Shown here one piece after another: positions 49,050-62,100 of a DNA stretch of 64,000 nt (the stretch's first letter is position 1; every line of letters starts with the position of its first letter). Below the pieces are notes generated by a model. It was not told where the DNA came from and made no database searches. It worked only from the letters and a program-made list of their open reading frames with translations. The translations under genes and the position numbers were made by a program. Source of the stretch: Mangifera indica (Eukaryota; Streptophyta; Magnoliopsida; Sapindales; Anacardiaceae); contig NC_058137.1 in assembly GCF_011075055.1 (NCBI RefSeq), forward strand, positions 11,145,463 to 11,209,462, in the 5' to 3' direction.

Positions 49050-49860
49050 CCTATCAAGTTCACCAAAAGAATTATTAAAGTCCTCTAAGTCTTATCTGTC
49101 CATCAATCAACAGTTATGTTGCAACCATATTTTCCCAACTCTTCCTATGGTTTTTAATTGAATTATTCACCTTTTCACACTCCTTTTTAGTAAGGGAACT
49201 CTCACATCATGATAAACTGCCCAATTGACTCAATCATAGTCCTAAAACTAGAATAATTCACAACATTAAAATTTATATCGGCATCATACATCCACCTAGT
49301 AATATCTAAACAAGCTTTGTCCCTTAATTCCTTCTTGTAGGTTTTATTTATGGTGGATTATCTAATCGCATTTTTCTTCTTATCCTACCTTATTTTCCTA
49401 GTGTCTTTAGCCATGTCTGCATCCATAGGGCACTTAACATTAGATCATTAACTTAACTTGATCCTTTGATTAAAAAAAATTTACTCCCGCCACTTGAAAA
49501 TTTCTTTACAAAAGAGATTATATTATCTTCATCATTGTCATCTCCCAAATGATCGATATCACATATATCAGCAAACAAATTCCCACCTTTGTTTCTTTAC
49601 TAGAAACTTTAGCATTCAAATACTCTATAATCTCCTCACAAACATTGGAGCACTTTGTAGACTTCTTCACATCCTTATACCATCCAACAAGGTGCTTCTT
49701 TACTCTAAATATTCCTTTTTTGGTTACTTTATATTAAAAATTGCATATAAATTGTTTTTATTGTTAGGATTAGCTAAACTAACATACTTTGAAGCCGAAT
49801 CTCTATTAGTCTCATTGTGATCTTGAGCAAAGCCTATTTGAGAATCTTAAGTACCTAACA
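49050..49860 (-). pseudogene. hAT transposase remnant, left copy (DUF659 region)
   Basis: The minus strand reads VRVPLLKKECEKVNNSIKNH and SWENMVAT near 49090-49200, and farther upstream the same coding order as the plus-strand copy at 51730-53165. Alignment by eye is nearly continuous, for example CCCTATGGATGCAGACATGG against CCCTATGAATGCACACATGA. The LLKKE block is the DUF659 region of plant hAT transposases, which carries part of the RNase H-like catalytic fold. Stops and small indels make it dead, and the C-terminal dimerisation domain is absent; the homology stops at about 49050, where a copia 3' end begins. Confidence 0.75.
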
Positions 49861-52605
49861 ATGACAAATAATTTACTAGTTAAATTATAGAGTAACAATA
49901 AAGCACCAATTATAAGACAATTTATAAGGTAATAAATTTACGTTATAGCATAATCATGACATAGAAAGTATAAACATCATATCTAAGTTAAAAATTATTA
50001 TTATTATTATTTATTATAATAAATCATAATACCTTTTACAAAGACAAAACACAACTAAATTGATGTGTGTAAGAGTTATTGTCAAAAAACTTAATATTTA
50101 GGTTCATTTTGAAGGTTAGGTTGTGTGTAAAATTGTAATTGAAATATTTAGAAAAGTTTATTATTATTATTTATTATAATAAATCATTATACCTTTTATA
50201 AAGACAAAACACAACCAAATTTTGTTCATTAATTGATGTAAGATATAATATTCTTGTAAATATATGATATAATGTTTTTATAAATTGGATGTTATATTTA
50301 TATTCTCAATTAATTATTAACATCTTTTTTTCACAATTTATATATTTCAATTACAATTTTACACACAACCTAAGAACCTAACACTAAGAATGAGTGCAAA
50401 TATTAAGTTCTTGGGATATTAATTAAAATAGACACAAAATCTTAAGTTTAAACCTTTTTATATAAACTTTTATTGAATTTATTTTTTTAAGCAAATTCAA
50501 TATTTATTTCAACAATGCCCTCTCTGGTTATTATGTTTCTTTAGTTGTATTTTTTCTTTGATAGCGTTTTCATCAACAGTATATCTTAACATCATCACGT
50601 TGATTGTAAATTTGATAACTTATGAATCAAAATATTTGTAAACTTGTTTTAAAATAAATCGATTTTTGATTTGATTGTTGATATATTCAAATCAGAATGA
50701 AAAATAGTGTGAAAAATGTGAACGCACTTCTCATACTCATGATTTAATATAAATATTATATTATATATATTATAATATAATATAACATATATATATAATA
50801 TAATATATTTAGAACATGAGTGTAAGAGAGTATGAACATAAATATATATAAAATATAATGTTTACATAAATATATTTGTATAAAAAATAATTTTATATAA
50901 ATATAAATATATTTATGTTAAAACATGAGTGAGAAAAGTGCATCAACATATCATCCACTCATGTTATATATATATAATATACTATTTATATATTATAATA
51001 TAATATAATATTTATAAAATATTATATTATATTATATTATATTATATATGATATAATATAATATATGTATATATAAATAATATTTAAATTGAAATATGAG
51101 CGCGACAAGTGCATTAGCACATATTCTTTGCACTTTTTGTATTCATAATTTTCCTAACTTTTTGTACTTTTTGCACTCGCGCTCTTCGCACTCACACTTT
51201 TCACACTTGGACTCTTCACATTTATCTTCATCTTTTCATTTCGATTTATACATATCAACAATCACACAAAAAAAATTTGTTTTCAAATAAGTTTACGAAT
51301 ATTTCATTCATAAGTTACCAAACTTTTATCAATGTGATGATACAAGGGTATCTTGAAAGAAAAGGTTGTTGACGAAAAATCATATTGAAAAAACATATAA
51401 ATAAAGAGGTAATTAGTGGAGAGGGGTATTATTAGAATAAAAAATAAATTTGCTTAAAAAAGTAAACTCATTAAAAATTTTCCTAAAAAGGTTTAGCTAA
51501 CAATTTTTGTGTCTATTTTAATTAATATCTCATTTTTTGACAACTAACAATAACTATTACATCACATCAATTTAACTGTGTTATTAATAAAATTTATGAA
51601 CTTGTATATGTTGTTTATACTTTATATGTCATAACTCTATTATGACTTGAATTTATTACCTTATAAATTGTCTTATAATTTATACAATATTGTTATCTTA
51701 TAAATTGTTTGTCATGGTTAGACACTTAGGATTCTAAAATTGCTTCTTCTCAAGATCATAATAATGCTAACAAAGATCTAGCTTTGAAGTATGCTCGTTT
51801 AGTTGATCCTAATAACAAAAGCAATTTAATATGCAATTTTTGTGATAAAATAACAAAAAGGGAATATTTAGAGCTAAGAAGCACCTTGTTGGAGGGGATA
51901 GAGATGTGAAGAAAGTGTGCACTTTAGAGCAAAAAAACACCTTTTTTGTTGGTATAAAGCTGTGAAGAAGTGTACAAAGTGCTTGTGCAACCCCTTCCCC
52001 CTGTTCATGAGGAGATTATAAAGTGTTTGAATGCTAAAGCTTCAAGTAAAGCAAACATAGATGGGAACTTGTTTGTTGATATATGTAATGTCAATCACTT
52101 GAGAGATGATGATGACGAAGATAATATCATCTCTTTCACAAAGAAATTTTCAAGTGGTGCGAGTAAATAATTTGATCAATATAATAGTCAATGATTTAAT
52201 GTTAAGGGCCCTATGAATGCACACATGACTAAAGACTCTTGGAAAATATGGCAAGATAAAAAGATAGATGCGATGAGACAATCCACCATAAATGAAGCTT
52301 ACAAGAAGGAATTTAAGGACAAAGTTTGTCAAGATATTGCTAGGTGGATGTTATGATGCAAGCATGGTTTTTACTGTTGTAAATTACCCTAGTTTTAAGA
52401 TTATGATTGAGTTAATTAGACAATATGGAATTAGGATGAAATCACCTAGTTATCATGATGTGAGAGTTCCCTTACTAAAAAAAGAATGTGAAAGGGTGAA
52501 TAATTCGATTAAAAAACATAAGAGTGGGCAAAATATGGTTGCAACATAATAGTTTATGGATAGACAAATAAGACTCATAGGACTCTAATAAATTTTTTTG
52601 TGAAC
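49050..52605. repeat. Large inverted repeat of two hAT copies
   Basis: Arm 1 (about 49050-50735) is the reverse complement of arm 2 (about 51165-52605), including both the transposase 5' region and non-coding leader, for example TGTGTCTATTTTAATTAATAT at 51510-51530 and its complement near 50420-50440. The loop (50736-51164) is AT-rich and itself contains diverged GTGCATCAACATATCATCCA and GTGCATTAGCACATATTC motifs. The two transposase genes point away from each other. Confidence 0.75.
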
Positions 52606-53165
52606 TCCCATAATAAATCAATCTTAATTAAGTATATTGATGCTTCTACATATGCAAAAACAGGGGGAAAATTGTTTGATAAGATGGTGGAGAAGATTAG
52701 TGCACAACATGTAGTTCAATTTGTAGCGACAATGCATCAGGCAATATATTAGTTGGTAAAAGTTAAACTTATGAACTTTTATTTATTTTTTTTCCATTCA
52801 ATAGTTCATGTATTGAAATTTACATGTTATTTGAATATTTGATTTGTTTTTTAGGAAAATTGTTACAAGCTAAGAGAAGTCATTTGTATTTCACACATTA
52901 TGTTGCACATTGTATTGATCTAATATTGGAGGATATTAGAAAATTGTTTGTTATTATAAGAACTATGAAAAAAAATATTGTTCTCAATGGGCATATCTAT
53001 AACCAGTCTAGTGTGGTGAACATGATGAGGTGACTCACAAGAAAGAAAGATCTCTTTAGGCTAGATGTTATAAGATTTGCAACAACATTTTTGACATTGC
53101 AATGCATATATCAACAAAAGAATAATTTGAAGAAAATGTTTACATCAAAAGAATGGATAGACTCT
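51730..53165 (+). pseudogene. hAT transposase remnant, right copy
   Basis: A BED-type zinc-finger remnant, ICNFCDKITK, at about 51830-51860 is followed by an acidic DDDDEDNI stretch (52105-52125). DUF659 follows: YHDVRVPLLKKECERVNNSI at 52450-52510, then LGKLLQAKRSHLYFTHYVAH and IDLILEDIRK at 52845-52945, the usual cysteine before AHC(L/I)DL being lost. VIRFATTFLTLQ and KNNLKKMFTSKEWIDS follow at 53060-53165. This is the order of plant Ac/hAT transposases, nuclear DNA-cutting enzymes. Many stops and frameshifts break it, and the C-terminal hATC dimerisation domain is cut off by the retroelement-like segment starting near 53185. Confidence 0.85.
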
Positions 53166-53184
53166 CTCTAACAAACTCCAAAAA

Positions 53185-54275
53185 TGGTTGGATAGAATTC
53201 TCAGAATTGTTCTCCAAATATTTTTCAAAATATGAGAATGTTAAAAAAAGTTCTTATAAAAATATGAAAAAATTAGCTGAAATTGCCTTTTTAAAAAACA
53301 AAGAAATTGAAGTAGTTGCAATTCCTTTAAAAACCTTGAGACTAGGACAAAAAATTTTTTCAAAAGAAACTTCAACCATTGTTCTAATCTTAGAAGAAGA
53401 ATTTCAAATCGAAGATCCAAAAGTTTTAATAAAAAATATTTTCCCAAAGGGATTTCATTATATCCCAAATGATTTAAGAAAAACACAAAAATTTTATGAA
53501 TTCATTCTAGTTGATTCTGACTCTTGTGAATTCAAACATTATCAAAGCAAAGAAGATCTAAATTTCATAACTCATTTAACTCTACACATCATGAAAGTCC
53601 TCAGTCCTTCTGATTGGGGCAAAGATCTTTCAAAACGAAAGAAATTTTCCCAAATATTTAACCTTTTCTTTTATACATACTGAGACTATCAAAATGCATG
53701 GTTCCATATCTTGCTCTATCAAAATGATCAATTCAAGCACTTCTGGATGATCTACTTCAAAAGAAATATAATTTTCAAATTCCCATTATGGTTTGTCTAG
53801 TAGTGGAGAATATTTTGTCTCATACTAGAAATTTTCCTTGAAATTGTACAAGAGTCCTACAAAATTTTCAAATCAAATTTCAAATGCACTAAAAAAGAAG
53901 CTTATTTCCAACCAACTCTCCATTTCTCATCAGAATTTCATCTCTCATGAGATTATGAGAGTTTTGGATCAACTACCCAAATTCCCCAATTGCTTACAAA
54001 ATTCAAAGTCAAATGGTGGGAAAAATATGACCATTCTCACATAACCAAAGAAATAATTCAATTGTATTTGTAAAATACCCCCCAAATGACAAACATAAGC
54101 ACCCCAGAGATTGCAAGGTTCCTACAAAACAAATCAATGGCTTCATCTTTCTTAGTTGGAGCCCAATCAAACGAACTCAAACTTTAACTCAAAAAATTGG
54201 TATCTCAATTATAGGATGATGAAAGGGAATCAAGTAATGGAAGTTTGAATTCATCAATCAGTTATGCCCAAAGCA
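53185..54275 (+). pseudogene. Pararetrovirus/retroelement-like ORF, partly open
   Basis: The open frame 53153-53683 encodes 176 residues. The first ten or so derive from the hAT copy read in another frame; the rest includes FPKGFHYIPNDLRKTQKFYE, FILVDSDSCEFKHYQ and TLHIMKVLSPSDWG. Further fragments in the same style (for example WWEKYDHSHITKEIIQLYL near 54010-54070) follow through stops to about 54275. I recall similar conserved but uncharacterised proteins in plant repeats annotated as polyprotein-like, but I cannot name the family or function. A promoter-like and polyadenylation-like block lies downstream. The association with a pararetrovirus-like element is inference. Confidence 0.4.
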
Positions 54276-54631
54276 ATGAGAATGACTATTATGGAATTCT
54301 CTAATATTTTTAAGATGATTCAATCAAGACAAATTTTCCAAAAAGCCACTGGCTCAAAATAATGGTGAAAGAAATTGCTTAATCAAGATATCAAATTCAA
54401 AATCTTTTAGATTTCCAAAAATTTGATGAAAATTTGGTGTTAAGAAATCTCTGTAAAAATCCTTTGCCATTTGAACTCATTCAAGCATTATTTGTTAGGT
54501 CAAAATCTTTTTCAAAATTACTCAAAGAAGGTGACGACCACATAACTTACCTACAAGCAAAAGTTAACAAGATTATTTTAAAAAAAAAAAGCCAATAAAT
54601 CATGTTTGCTAAAAGCAGAAAATGGTACACT

Positions 54632-54722
54632 CCAATAATCAAAAATGTTTTGCCACCCATTTCAGTATTCAAATGATGCTCTGCCACTGGCTCCAATATT
54701 CAAAAGATGTTCTACCACTCAT
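54632..54722 (+). promoter_or_regulatory. Three tandem 30-bp enhancer-like repeats
   Basis: Three imperfect copies of a unit like CAATATTCAAAAGATGTTCT followed by ACCACT lie head to tail upstream of the AATAAA at 55016. The right arm of the inverted repeat has only about two copies (near 55595-55660, minus). Reiterated short units are common in pararetroviral promoters; function here is inferred. Confidence 0.35.
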
Positions 54723-55015
54723 AGCCAAAATTCCAAAAGAAAATACTGCAAAATCGATTTTGATAGATTCACTTGTGAATATGCTTCTACAAAGCTGCAA
54801 AACTCTCAACAATTTCTTCAAGGTTGCAAGATTCCTCTACATAGTTAATGTTTTATGTAAAGCTACAAAGATTCATCCAAGCTTCAATCATTCTTGCAAG
54901 GAATTCAAGATTAGTAATGATGATGTTCCTGTAATAGTTCAACAAATTTTAGCATAAATCAATGTATATTCTCATATGAGAACCAAGTCCTTTATAGTAG
55001 CATTCCTTTGATATC

Positions 55016-55021
55016 AATAAA
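55016..55021 (+). terminator. Polyadenylation signal, mirrored in the right arm
   Basis: AATAAA occurs in GATATCAATAAAATTCACTC, similar in context to the polyadenylation site of caulimovirus-type transcripts. The reverse-complement copy is near 55299-55304. Confidence 0.4.
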
Positions 55022-55085
55022 ATTCACTCAAAAGTTTTCTCATCTGGATGGGTTATGGGTCCACCACGCTTTTGATGTGTAACAA

Positions 55086-55102
55086 CTTGGCTCTACTACC
55101 AA
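55086..55102 (-). other. tRNA-Met primer-binding-like motif in the loop
   Basis: The minus strand reads TTGGTAGTAGAGCCAAG, resembling the TTGGTATCAGAGCCAAG-type primer site with two changes. It lies in the unpaired loop of the inverted repeat. Confidence 0.35.
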
Positions 55103-55929
55103 TAAGCAAGGATGGTTTTGGCAAGAATAAAACAAGTATTTATGAAAACACATATATAATTGAATATTGAAATTGATTTTGAATTCTTGAAATTGATTGA
55201 TGCAATATAAAAATATTGAAAACTTTAGAATTGAAAATTTTAATACATACAACTTTTTAATCCAAAATCTTCAAAATCCAAATGAGAAAACTTTTGAGAG
55301 AATTTTATTGATATCAAAGGAATGCTATTACAAAGGACTGGGTCTCATTTGAGAACATACATTGATTTATACTAAAATTTTTTGAAATATTACAAGAACA
55401 TCATCATTGCTAATCTTGAATTCCTTGTGAGAATGATTGAAACTTAGACGAATCTTTGTAACTTTGCAAAAAATATTAACTTTACAGAGGAATCTTGCAG
55501 CCTTAAAGAAATTGTTGAGAGTTTTGCAACTTTGTAGGAGCATCTTCATAAGTGAATCTGTTAAAAGGGATTTTGCAGTCTTTTCTTTTGGAATTTTGGC
55601 TACAAATGGTAGAGCATCTTTTGAATCTTGGAACGGGTGGCAAAGCACCTTTTGATTATTGGAGCATACAATTTTTGACTTTTAGCAAACATGTTTTATT
55701 TACTCTTTTTTTCTAAAATAATCTTGCTAACTTTTGTTTGCAGGTGAGCTTTGTGGTCATCACCTTCTTTGGGTAATTCTGAAAAAGATTTTGAATTTGA
55801 TATCTTGATTGCGTAATTTCTTGCACCATCGTTTTGAGCCAGTGGTTTTGGGGAAATTTGTCTTGATTGAATCATCTTGAAAATATTAAAGGATTCTATA
55901 ACAATCATCTTCATGTAATTGAGATTTTA

Positions 55930-56038
<109 letters not shown>

Positions 56039-56039
56039 C

Positions 56040-57700
56040 TGATCAAAATTGCTAACTAACTATTTGGAGATGACCCCTACCTTGAGTAAATATATGGTAC
56101 ATCTCGTTGATCATATAAAGAATATCTAAAGCCACATCCTTACCATGCTTATCTAAATTGAACTAGATGGTTACTTGACTTGGTGTCGAGTGCATGATAC
56201 ATCTCATAGGTATTTAGCCCTATTGCTTTCATAATTACCATTACTTACATAGGCAACTGGTGACTATCTAGTTATATGACACTAGCATTAAAGTTGTTAG
56301 CTTTTGACTTAGATTCTATTCGATTTGAGTTGGTGTCATCGTCCACATAGTCAAGCACCTTATCTATGTCTTTCTTGAATTCTTTATCTTCTAGTAATTC
56401 ATTATTCTTCTTACATAACTCTCTTATTCTATACACATAGCCTAGGTATAATCGTGTTTTGTCTTTGTCTAGGGGTAGACAATTGTGTGCTTCTCAACCC
56501 ATGCTCGTGTGCCTCTTGACTCATATGCATAGGCATGTGACACTCAGCTAACAGTCGTGTATAAAGTAGGTGCATACAAGAAGAAGACTTGGACATACTC
56601 TCGTGCACTTAGATCCACGTGTATGAGCCACATGTCTTCTGACGGACGTCATCCACTTTTGGAAAGCCATACACTAGGCATGTGCCTCGTACCACATGAC
56701 TATGTATTTTTGCCCTCAGAAAGAGTGTGGGATTTTGAAACTTTCAAAAATTTTTGGAACTACACATAGGTACATATAGAGCCATACACGGTCATGTGTT
56801 GCAATTTGAAAATTGTGTCCTAGGGTTTCTATGTTTCTCCAATTACAATTCCAACAAGATCACTTTTTCCAAGGCACACACAAAAGTCTCTACAAACCTT
56901 AAGCATGATATCCACATAACCTATTTGATTAAAGTATACCTATATGGCTCTAAGGCATCAATCATATAGTAACACTTCATTTAAACACATTTTTCTATTG
57001 AGCAGCATACTATCTACACACATATCATGCATAGACAATCCACAACTATTATTATTAGCATTTACAATGACTAAAAGCTTTCCCTAGGAATCATATATAG
57101 CATAAAGATCGCATTAAAGGCATATCAATACATACAACAATAACTCTGATCATACAAGCATAGGTTTAACATAGTTATAGCCTTTATCCAGCCATCACCA
57201 ATTGAATATCAATGGATGAATTTACCACATAAATCAGATCATATTTGTAAGGTGAAAAACCAAGCCTAAGGGTCACAACTTACTTGGCTTTCTCGACTTG
57301 TGAAAAACTTCACAGCACGAATGATGGTTTTCGACAATTAACAGCACTCTCCTAACATCCAAGACTCATCTCTTCTCACTGCTCTCTCTTTTTCTTGACT
57401 ATGAGCGGCTATTTGTAAAAGTGAGAGGAATTAGGGTTGTCAAGTTTTTATTTTATTTCCAAGACATGATACACGGGCGTGTAGAGGTTATACACGATCG
57501 TGTGTCTAGTTGCATATCTAAGGAAATTTCCTCTTTCATCATGATCACAATTTGATCCAAATGTTTGACTTTTTGTTGACCATACATGAACGTGTACTCC
57601 TTCATACATGGCCATGTACCTTAGAAAACCATCAATCATTGAATTTAAAACTAAGAAAAGACTAAAATACAATTGGACTTACCTATGTGTGCTACATTTC
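56040..57700 (-). mobile_element. Gypsy LTR/UTR-type sequence, second copy
   Basis: Clearly related to 5121-7460 in the same orientation: shared text such as GTACATGATGCATCTTATAG against GTGCATGATACATCTCATAG, the CTAAAATACAATTGGACTTACCTAT end, and ACACGATCGTGT palindromes (7296-7307 and 57492-57503). It lacks the TGTAACACCCC end, being cut at the (TA)48 tract. No pol fragment is attached. Confidence 0.55.
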
Positions 57701-57839
57701 GGATACTGGATTTGCCATATGGTCGTGTGGTATAGGACACATGCTCTTGTGTGCAAGTTCCAATTTTTTGGATGAGTTTTCTAACATTCTAACAATTTTT
57801 AGACACCATTGACCGGTTAGTAGTCAACCAGGACATATA

Positions 57840-59183
57840 GATTTTTTGTGTATAACATGAGCACAACTGTGTATGGGATGAAATGACTATAATACCTTTG
57901 AGAAGTAGTGTAGTTGAAAAGAAAACAAAATAGGAAAATGAAGTAATTATCTGAAGAGGCACACGTCTGCGTGTATAAGAAAATTAACACAAGGGGAGAT
58001 GCCATAAGGGATTAGTCGTGTGCATAGAAATAAAAAGACACACCCTTGTGTGTCTATAGACACAAACCAGTATTTGTAAAGTAGAATAAAGAAAAAGAAA
58101 GGAAATTAGGCTGTGAACTTATGGGTCATCCTGAGTGACAGTAAGACATATCGGGTATGCAGTAATACCCTACAAGCCTAAGATTTAAGTTATAATATGG
58201 CATGAGATATATTCCTAGGTGGAAGCAAGAATGAGCTAAGTTAAGTAAGGGCTTGACATGCACGTATGCTAGACATCATAAGATTTTTATGAGTGGGCAC
58301 CGTGAGTACACATTCCCTACACTACCTAGAGTAGGGCACATCTACAATAGAATACCATACCTGCAATAGGGTACTTACTCATAGTATAACCTAGTTGAGA
58401 TATAGTTTGGTGTAGTAGAATAAAGAGATAGCTCAAATGGTTAAGGTTTCAAATCCTTGTATTTGATCCGGACCAATCAATCTAGTATACAATTTCAATT
58501 ACAACTTTCAAACTTAGATGTTTCCACCAAGCTCAGTATGGTCATGCTAGATAGGAATCTAAAGAGTGGTCCTTTAGTGATTGGGTGGGACAAAGTTCGG
58601 CCTAAGAGTTATGAAATATAACCTAGATATTCCCTATAGTACGGTATGAGCACAAAGTTGAGATATAGGACCTACCATCATCCATAAGGGAGTTTAATAT
58701 CAACTCCAGATGACAATGATAGTAAAAGTCGAGACTAGGGGCATTATAGGGATTTAAGTAAAAAATAACAGTAGAGTCACCTACTTATTGAATATTTTAT
58801 CACTGACTCTCTTACTTGCATGTGTACAGATACAGTTGATCGTGATGGTTGTGGGACGAGCAATGGTCAGAGGGTGTAGAGTAATGAGGCATTTATGTCT
58901 TTTGATTTTGTTATCAAACTTCATGTTTTCATTATTATACATGTATTTGGCTATACACATTATGAGTTTTTTTCTATTTATGTTTTATGATTTAAACATC
59001 TTTTATACGCTTTCGGTTTGGTTTAAAATGAGTATTTTAGTAATTTTACAAAGTTTAATATATGAGTTTATTCAGTTACTTTATGAACTTATTACATGTT
59101 TTTTTATTTAAATGCATGCTCAAATTAGTCAATTTAATGGCATCCTTCCCTGGAGAGCAGTACTTTTAGATGGGGCAGTTACA
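57840..59183 (+). mobile_element. Gypsy LTR-type sequence, plus strand
   Basis: It contains CACACGTCTGCGTGT-type motifs, GTGGGCACCGTGAGTACACA, the GGGACGAGC...GGTCAGAGG block near 58850-58870, and ends GGGGCAGTTACA at 59183, all features of plant gypsy LTRs in plus orientation. It faces the minus-oriented copy at 56040-57700. The start is not resolved. The 107-codon frame 58788-59111 is a chance hydrophobic frame in the AT-rich LTR tail. Confidence 0.5.
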
Positions 59184-62100
59184 CACCTTCTTGTCATCAA
59201 TCTTTGATGTCATTAATGTCATCCTTCTCTTTGTTCGTTTTTTCCACCCAACCTCTTTCTTTCCTTGAATCTTTTACCAACCTCTTTTCCTTTTATAATT
59301 TAATTTTCTTTTTCCTCTATGATTGGAATGCCTTGGTCCCTTATCACTTGAGACCTCTGTTAATAGGAATTTAATTAAAATTAGCCCCTCGTGAGTACAT
59401 TATACCAAACAGTACTTAAAGATCAAGTCCTTTCCGATAGATATAATATAATCAAGCGTTGCACACTGCTATTTATATTGTTTCTAATAGTTATGTGTTT
59501 TATCTTTTATATTTCCAACTGCATTATCTTAATCTTTCATCCATCACTGTGTAATTGCATATTTCTTTTTATTTCTTGTGTTTTAAATGACTCATATCCA
59601 AAAGGTCCAATTATTTAAGTACATCTTTTATTTAAACTCTATTTTATGGACAGCATTTTTGAAGGAAGTTTTGTCTTAACTTCTGTTTGATTATCCGGCG
59701 ATCTTATCTGAAATAGGTTCAGCTGACACTGTTATTTGTTTTGAGAAGATCTATATTTCTTTTGCTCTGTGTTTTTTTTTTTTTTTTTTGGGTATTTAGC
59801 CCATAATATGCAGAATTCCAGATCGGTATTTTGACGCTGTGTATTAAGTGTTTTGCTTATGGTATTATAACGTGTTCTGTTTTATGCCTTCACTGACAAG
59901 AATTATCTCAACAGTGGACTGCATTGTCATGTTTTAATTAATTATTGTCTGTCTCATGGAATTTATGAAATTATCTGCCACTTATTGTGCTTGAAGTTCA
60001 CTGCCAAGCCAAACTAGAGCTTGCCATGTGTTGCAAGCCTTTGTGATCGGTTACCAGCCAATAAAGTACAAAATATTTGCTTTCTGTTTGAGCGTCGCAT
60101 ATCTATTTTAATGAGCTCTCCCGTGCACCCGCACTGTTTCCTTGGGCTCTTGAACCCCTTAAATTTTAAAAAAAAAAATCTTTAACTTTATATGTGTTTA
60201 TAATTATGCCATTAATTTTTTTTATATATGCATTTACAATCTTGCCATCATATAAACAATTAATTACAATCTTACTATTAATTAAAACACAATTCTCAAG
60301 TATACCTGTATATACTTATCAAATATACACACACATGTATTTACAATCTTGCCACATTATTGACAATTTTAAACCAAAAGCATTTGCCTTTGCAACCCGC
60401 TGTCGTTTTTCTTTTTGTCAACCCACATTATTGACAAGATTTCCATTTTATTAGTAAAAGGAGAAACGTTTCTCTTTCTCTACCCCTATTTTTTGCGTTG
60501 ATTTCTTTTTAAAACGCCTCTAAAAAAGTTATTTGCGGCATCTAAATTCTCATATCTGTTTGTCTTTTTAAACGAAAAGCATATATATACATATATATTT
60601 GTTTAGATATTTAATTCATATATATATATATATATATTGATATTTATAAAAATATATATATATATAGTCACGAGATACTCTTTCGAGTCCTCTCTTGGTG
60701 TATATAATTTTTGTATATATATATATATACACAACTAATAATAATAAAATAATTGAATGATAAATAAAACATTTAAATAACAATAAAATGATCAAGTTAT
60801 CTTTTTTATTGGTGGGTGAGGTTTGCTCAAAGAGGGCGCATAGTGTAGTTATGGCTCAAAGCGGGGCCCTCAAAACTGATGGTGCTGATTCCTTCAGATT
60901 CTAGCTGTATTGACCTTTTTAGCTATACTGCCAAAAGTTAGGGCTAATATCATGTGATCGAGCTAATTTCTGAGCATATATAATTTTTTTAAAATATTAT
61001 GTAGTGCAAATCTCTGTAACATTTTTGAAATTGGAATGCACTGTGTCAAGAGGCATGGCTGAAGTGAACCAATTGCCAGTCAATGTGTGGAGATAAGTAG
61101 TGCTTCTTCGTTTAACTTCCATGTATATATATATATATACATTTGAAGCATTTTAGGGTTGACAATATAATAATTTTTTTTCCTTAGCAGTGTCAATATC
61201 TAATTCAGCAATGCCATTCTGAATGAGATGTCTAGCCACTTTTGATTATTGAGACTTCATCTGTCCTGTTCATCATGATTCTTCCCATTGACTGGTTGTG
61301 TTGTAACAGGGTGACTTTGTCCTTGTTGGGCTTAATTGTCTTGAATTTCATGCTTAGATTTGATTCTTTCTTTTTTATTTGTTGTCCAATTTGAAAACTC
61401 CAAGATTTGATCTAAACATCACTCACTTGTTCAGCTTCAATCACTAGAGTTTCAACGGCCCAAATTAGCACTTCATTGAAAAAAATTGCTCAAAATCATT
61501 GTATTTAAAACATATATAAACTAGAAGTAATAATGCAAACGTATTAATTGCTGACATTAAAAAACATAATAATAAAGTGGAAGTCACCGTCACTCTCAAA
61601 TTTTTGGATCTATTGGACCTCTGTGCTCCACATCACCGCTCACCGCCACTGCTACTAATGGGCTATTTGTGGACTCCATGGGCTGCGCTACTCCCATCTT
61701 TTCAAGACCTAATTTTTTATGCCCCCCACCACCGCCATTGCTTTCCTTTGTCTCCATCAAATTTTGCCCATCATTTAATAATCCGAATAATTATAATTAT
61801 TTTAAATTAAAAATAAAATAATTTATATAATGATATAATATTATTAATTTTTAAATTTATATCTATTATAAATATATAAAATATTACTTAATCCCCACTA
61901 TTCAAAATTTAATTAAGTTGTTTTAAAAATATATTTTAAGATTACTTATGGATGAATAAAAAAAATTGATATATAAAAATTATAAATTTTAAAACACCAA
62001 TACCATTATTATTATTTTTTTAATCTTAATGTATACAAGCTGTAAGACATCTTAAAATCATTAAATTATTAAAACAAGATCTAAATATATCATCATCAAA

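Larger units (their letters stand above)
54275..55915. repeat. Inverted repeat of a pararetrovirus-like regulatory region
   Basis: The left arm 54275-55045 and the right arm 55275-55915 are reverse complements with scattered differences, giving matching peptides such as LLQSCKTLNNFFK on plus (54622-54957) and minus (55367-55648). The left arm has an internal stretch near 54405-54505 that the right arm lacks. The 229-bp loop (55046-55274) holds a primer-binding-like motif. The arms carry promoter-like tandem repeats and AATAAA. Confidence 0.75.

Noticed and set aside
55437..55655. Plus-strand 72-codon frame
   Set aside because: Reverse strand of the right arm of the inverted repeat; the matching frame is on the minus strand.
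58788..59111. 107-codon hydrophobic frame resembling a membrane protein
   Set aside because: Lies in the T-rich tail of a gypsy LTR; hydrophobicity follows from base composition.
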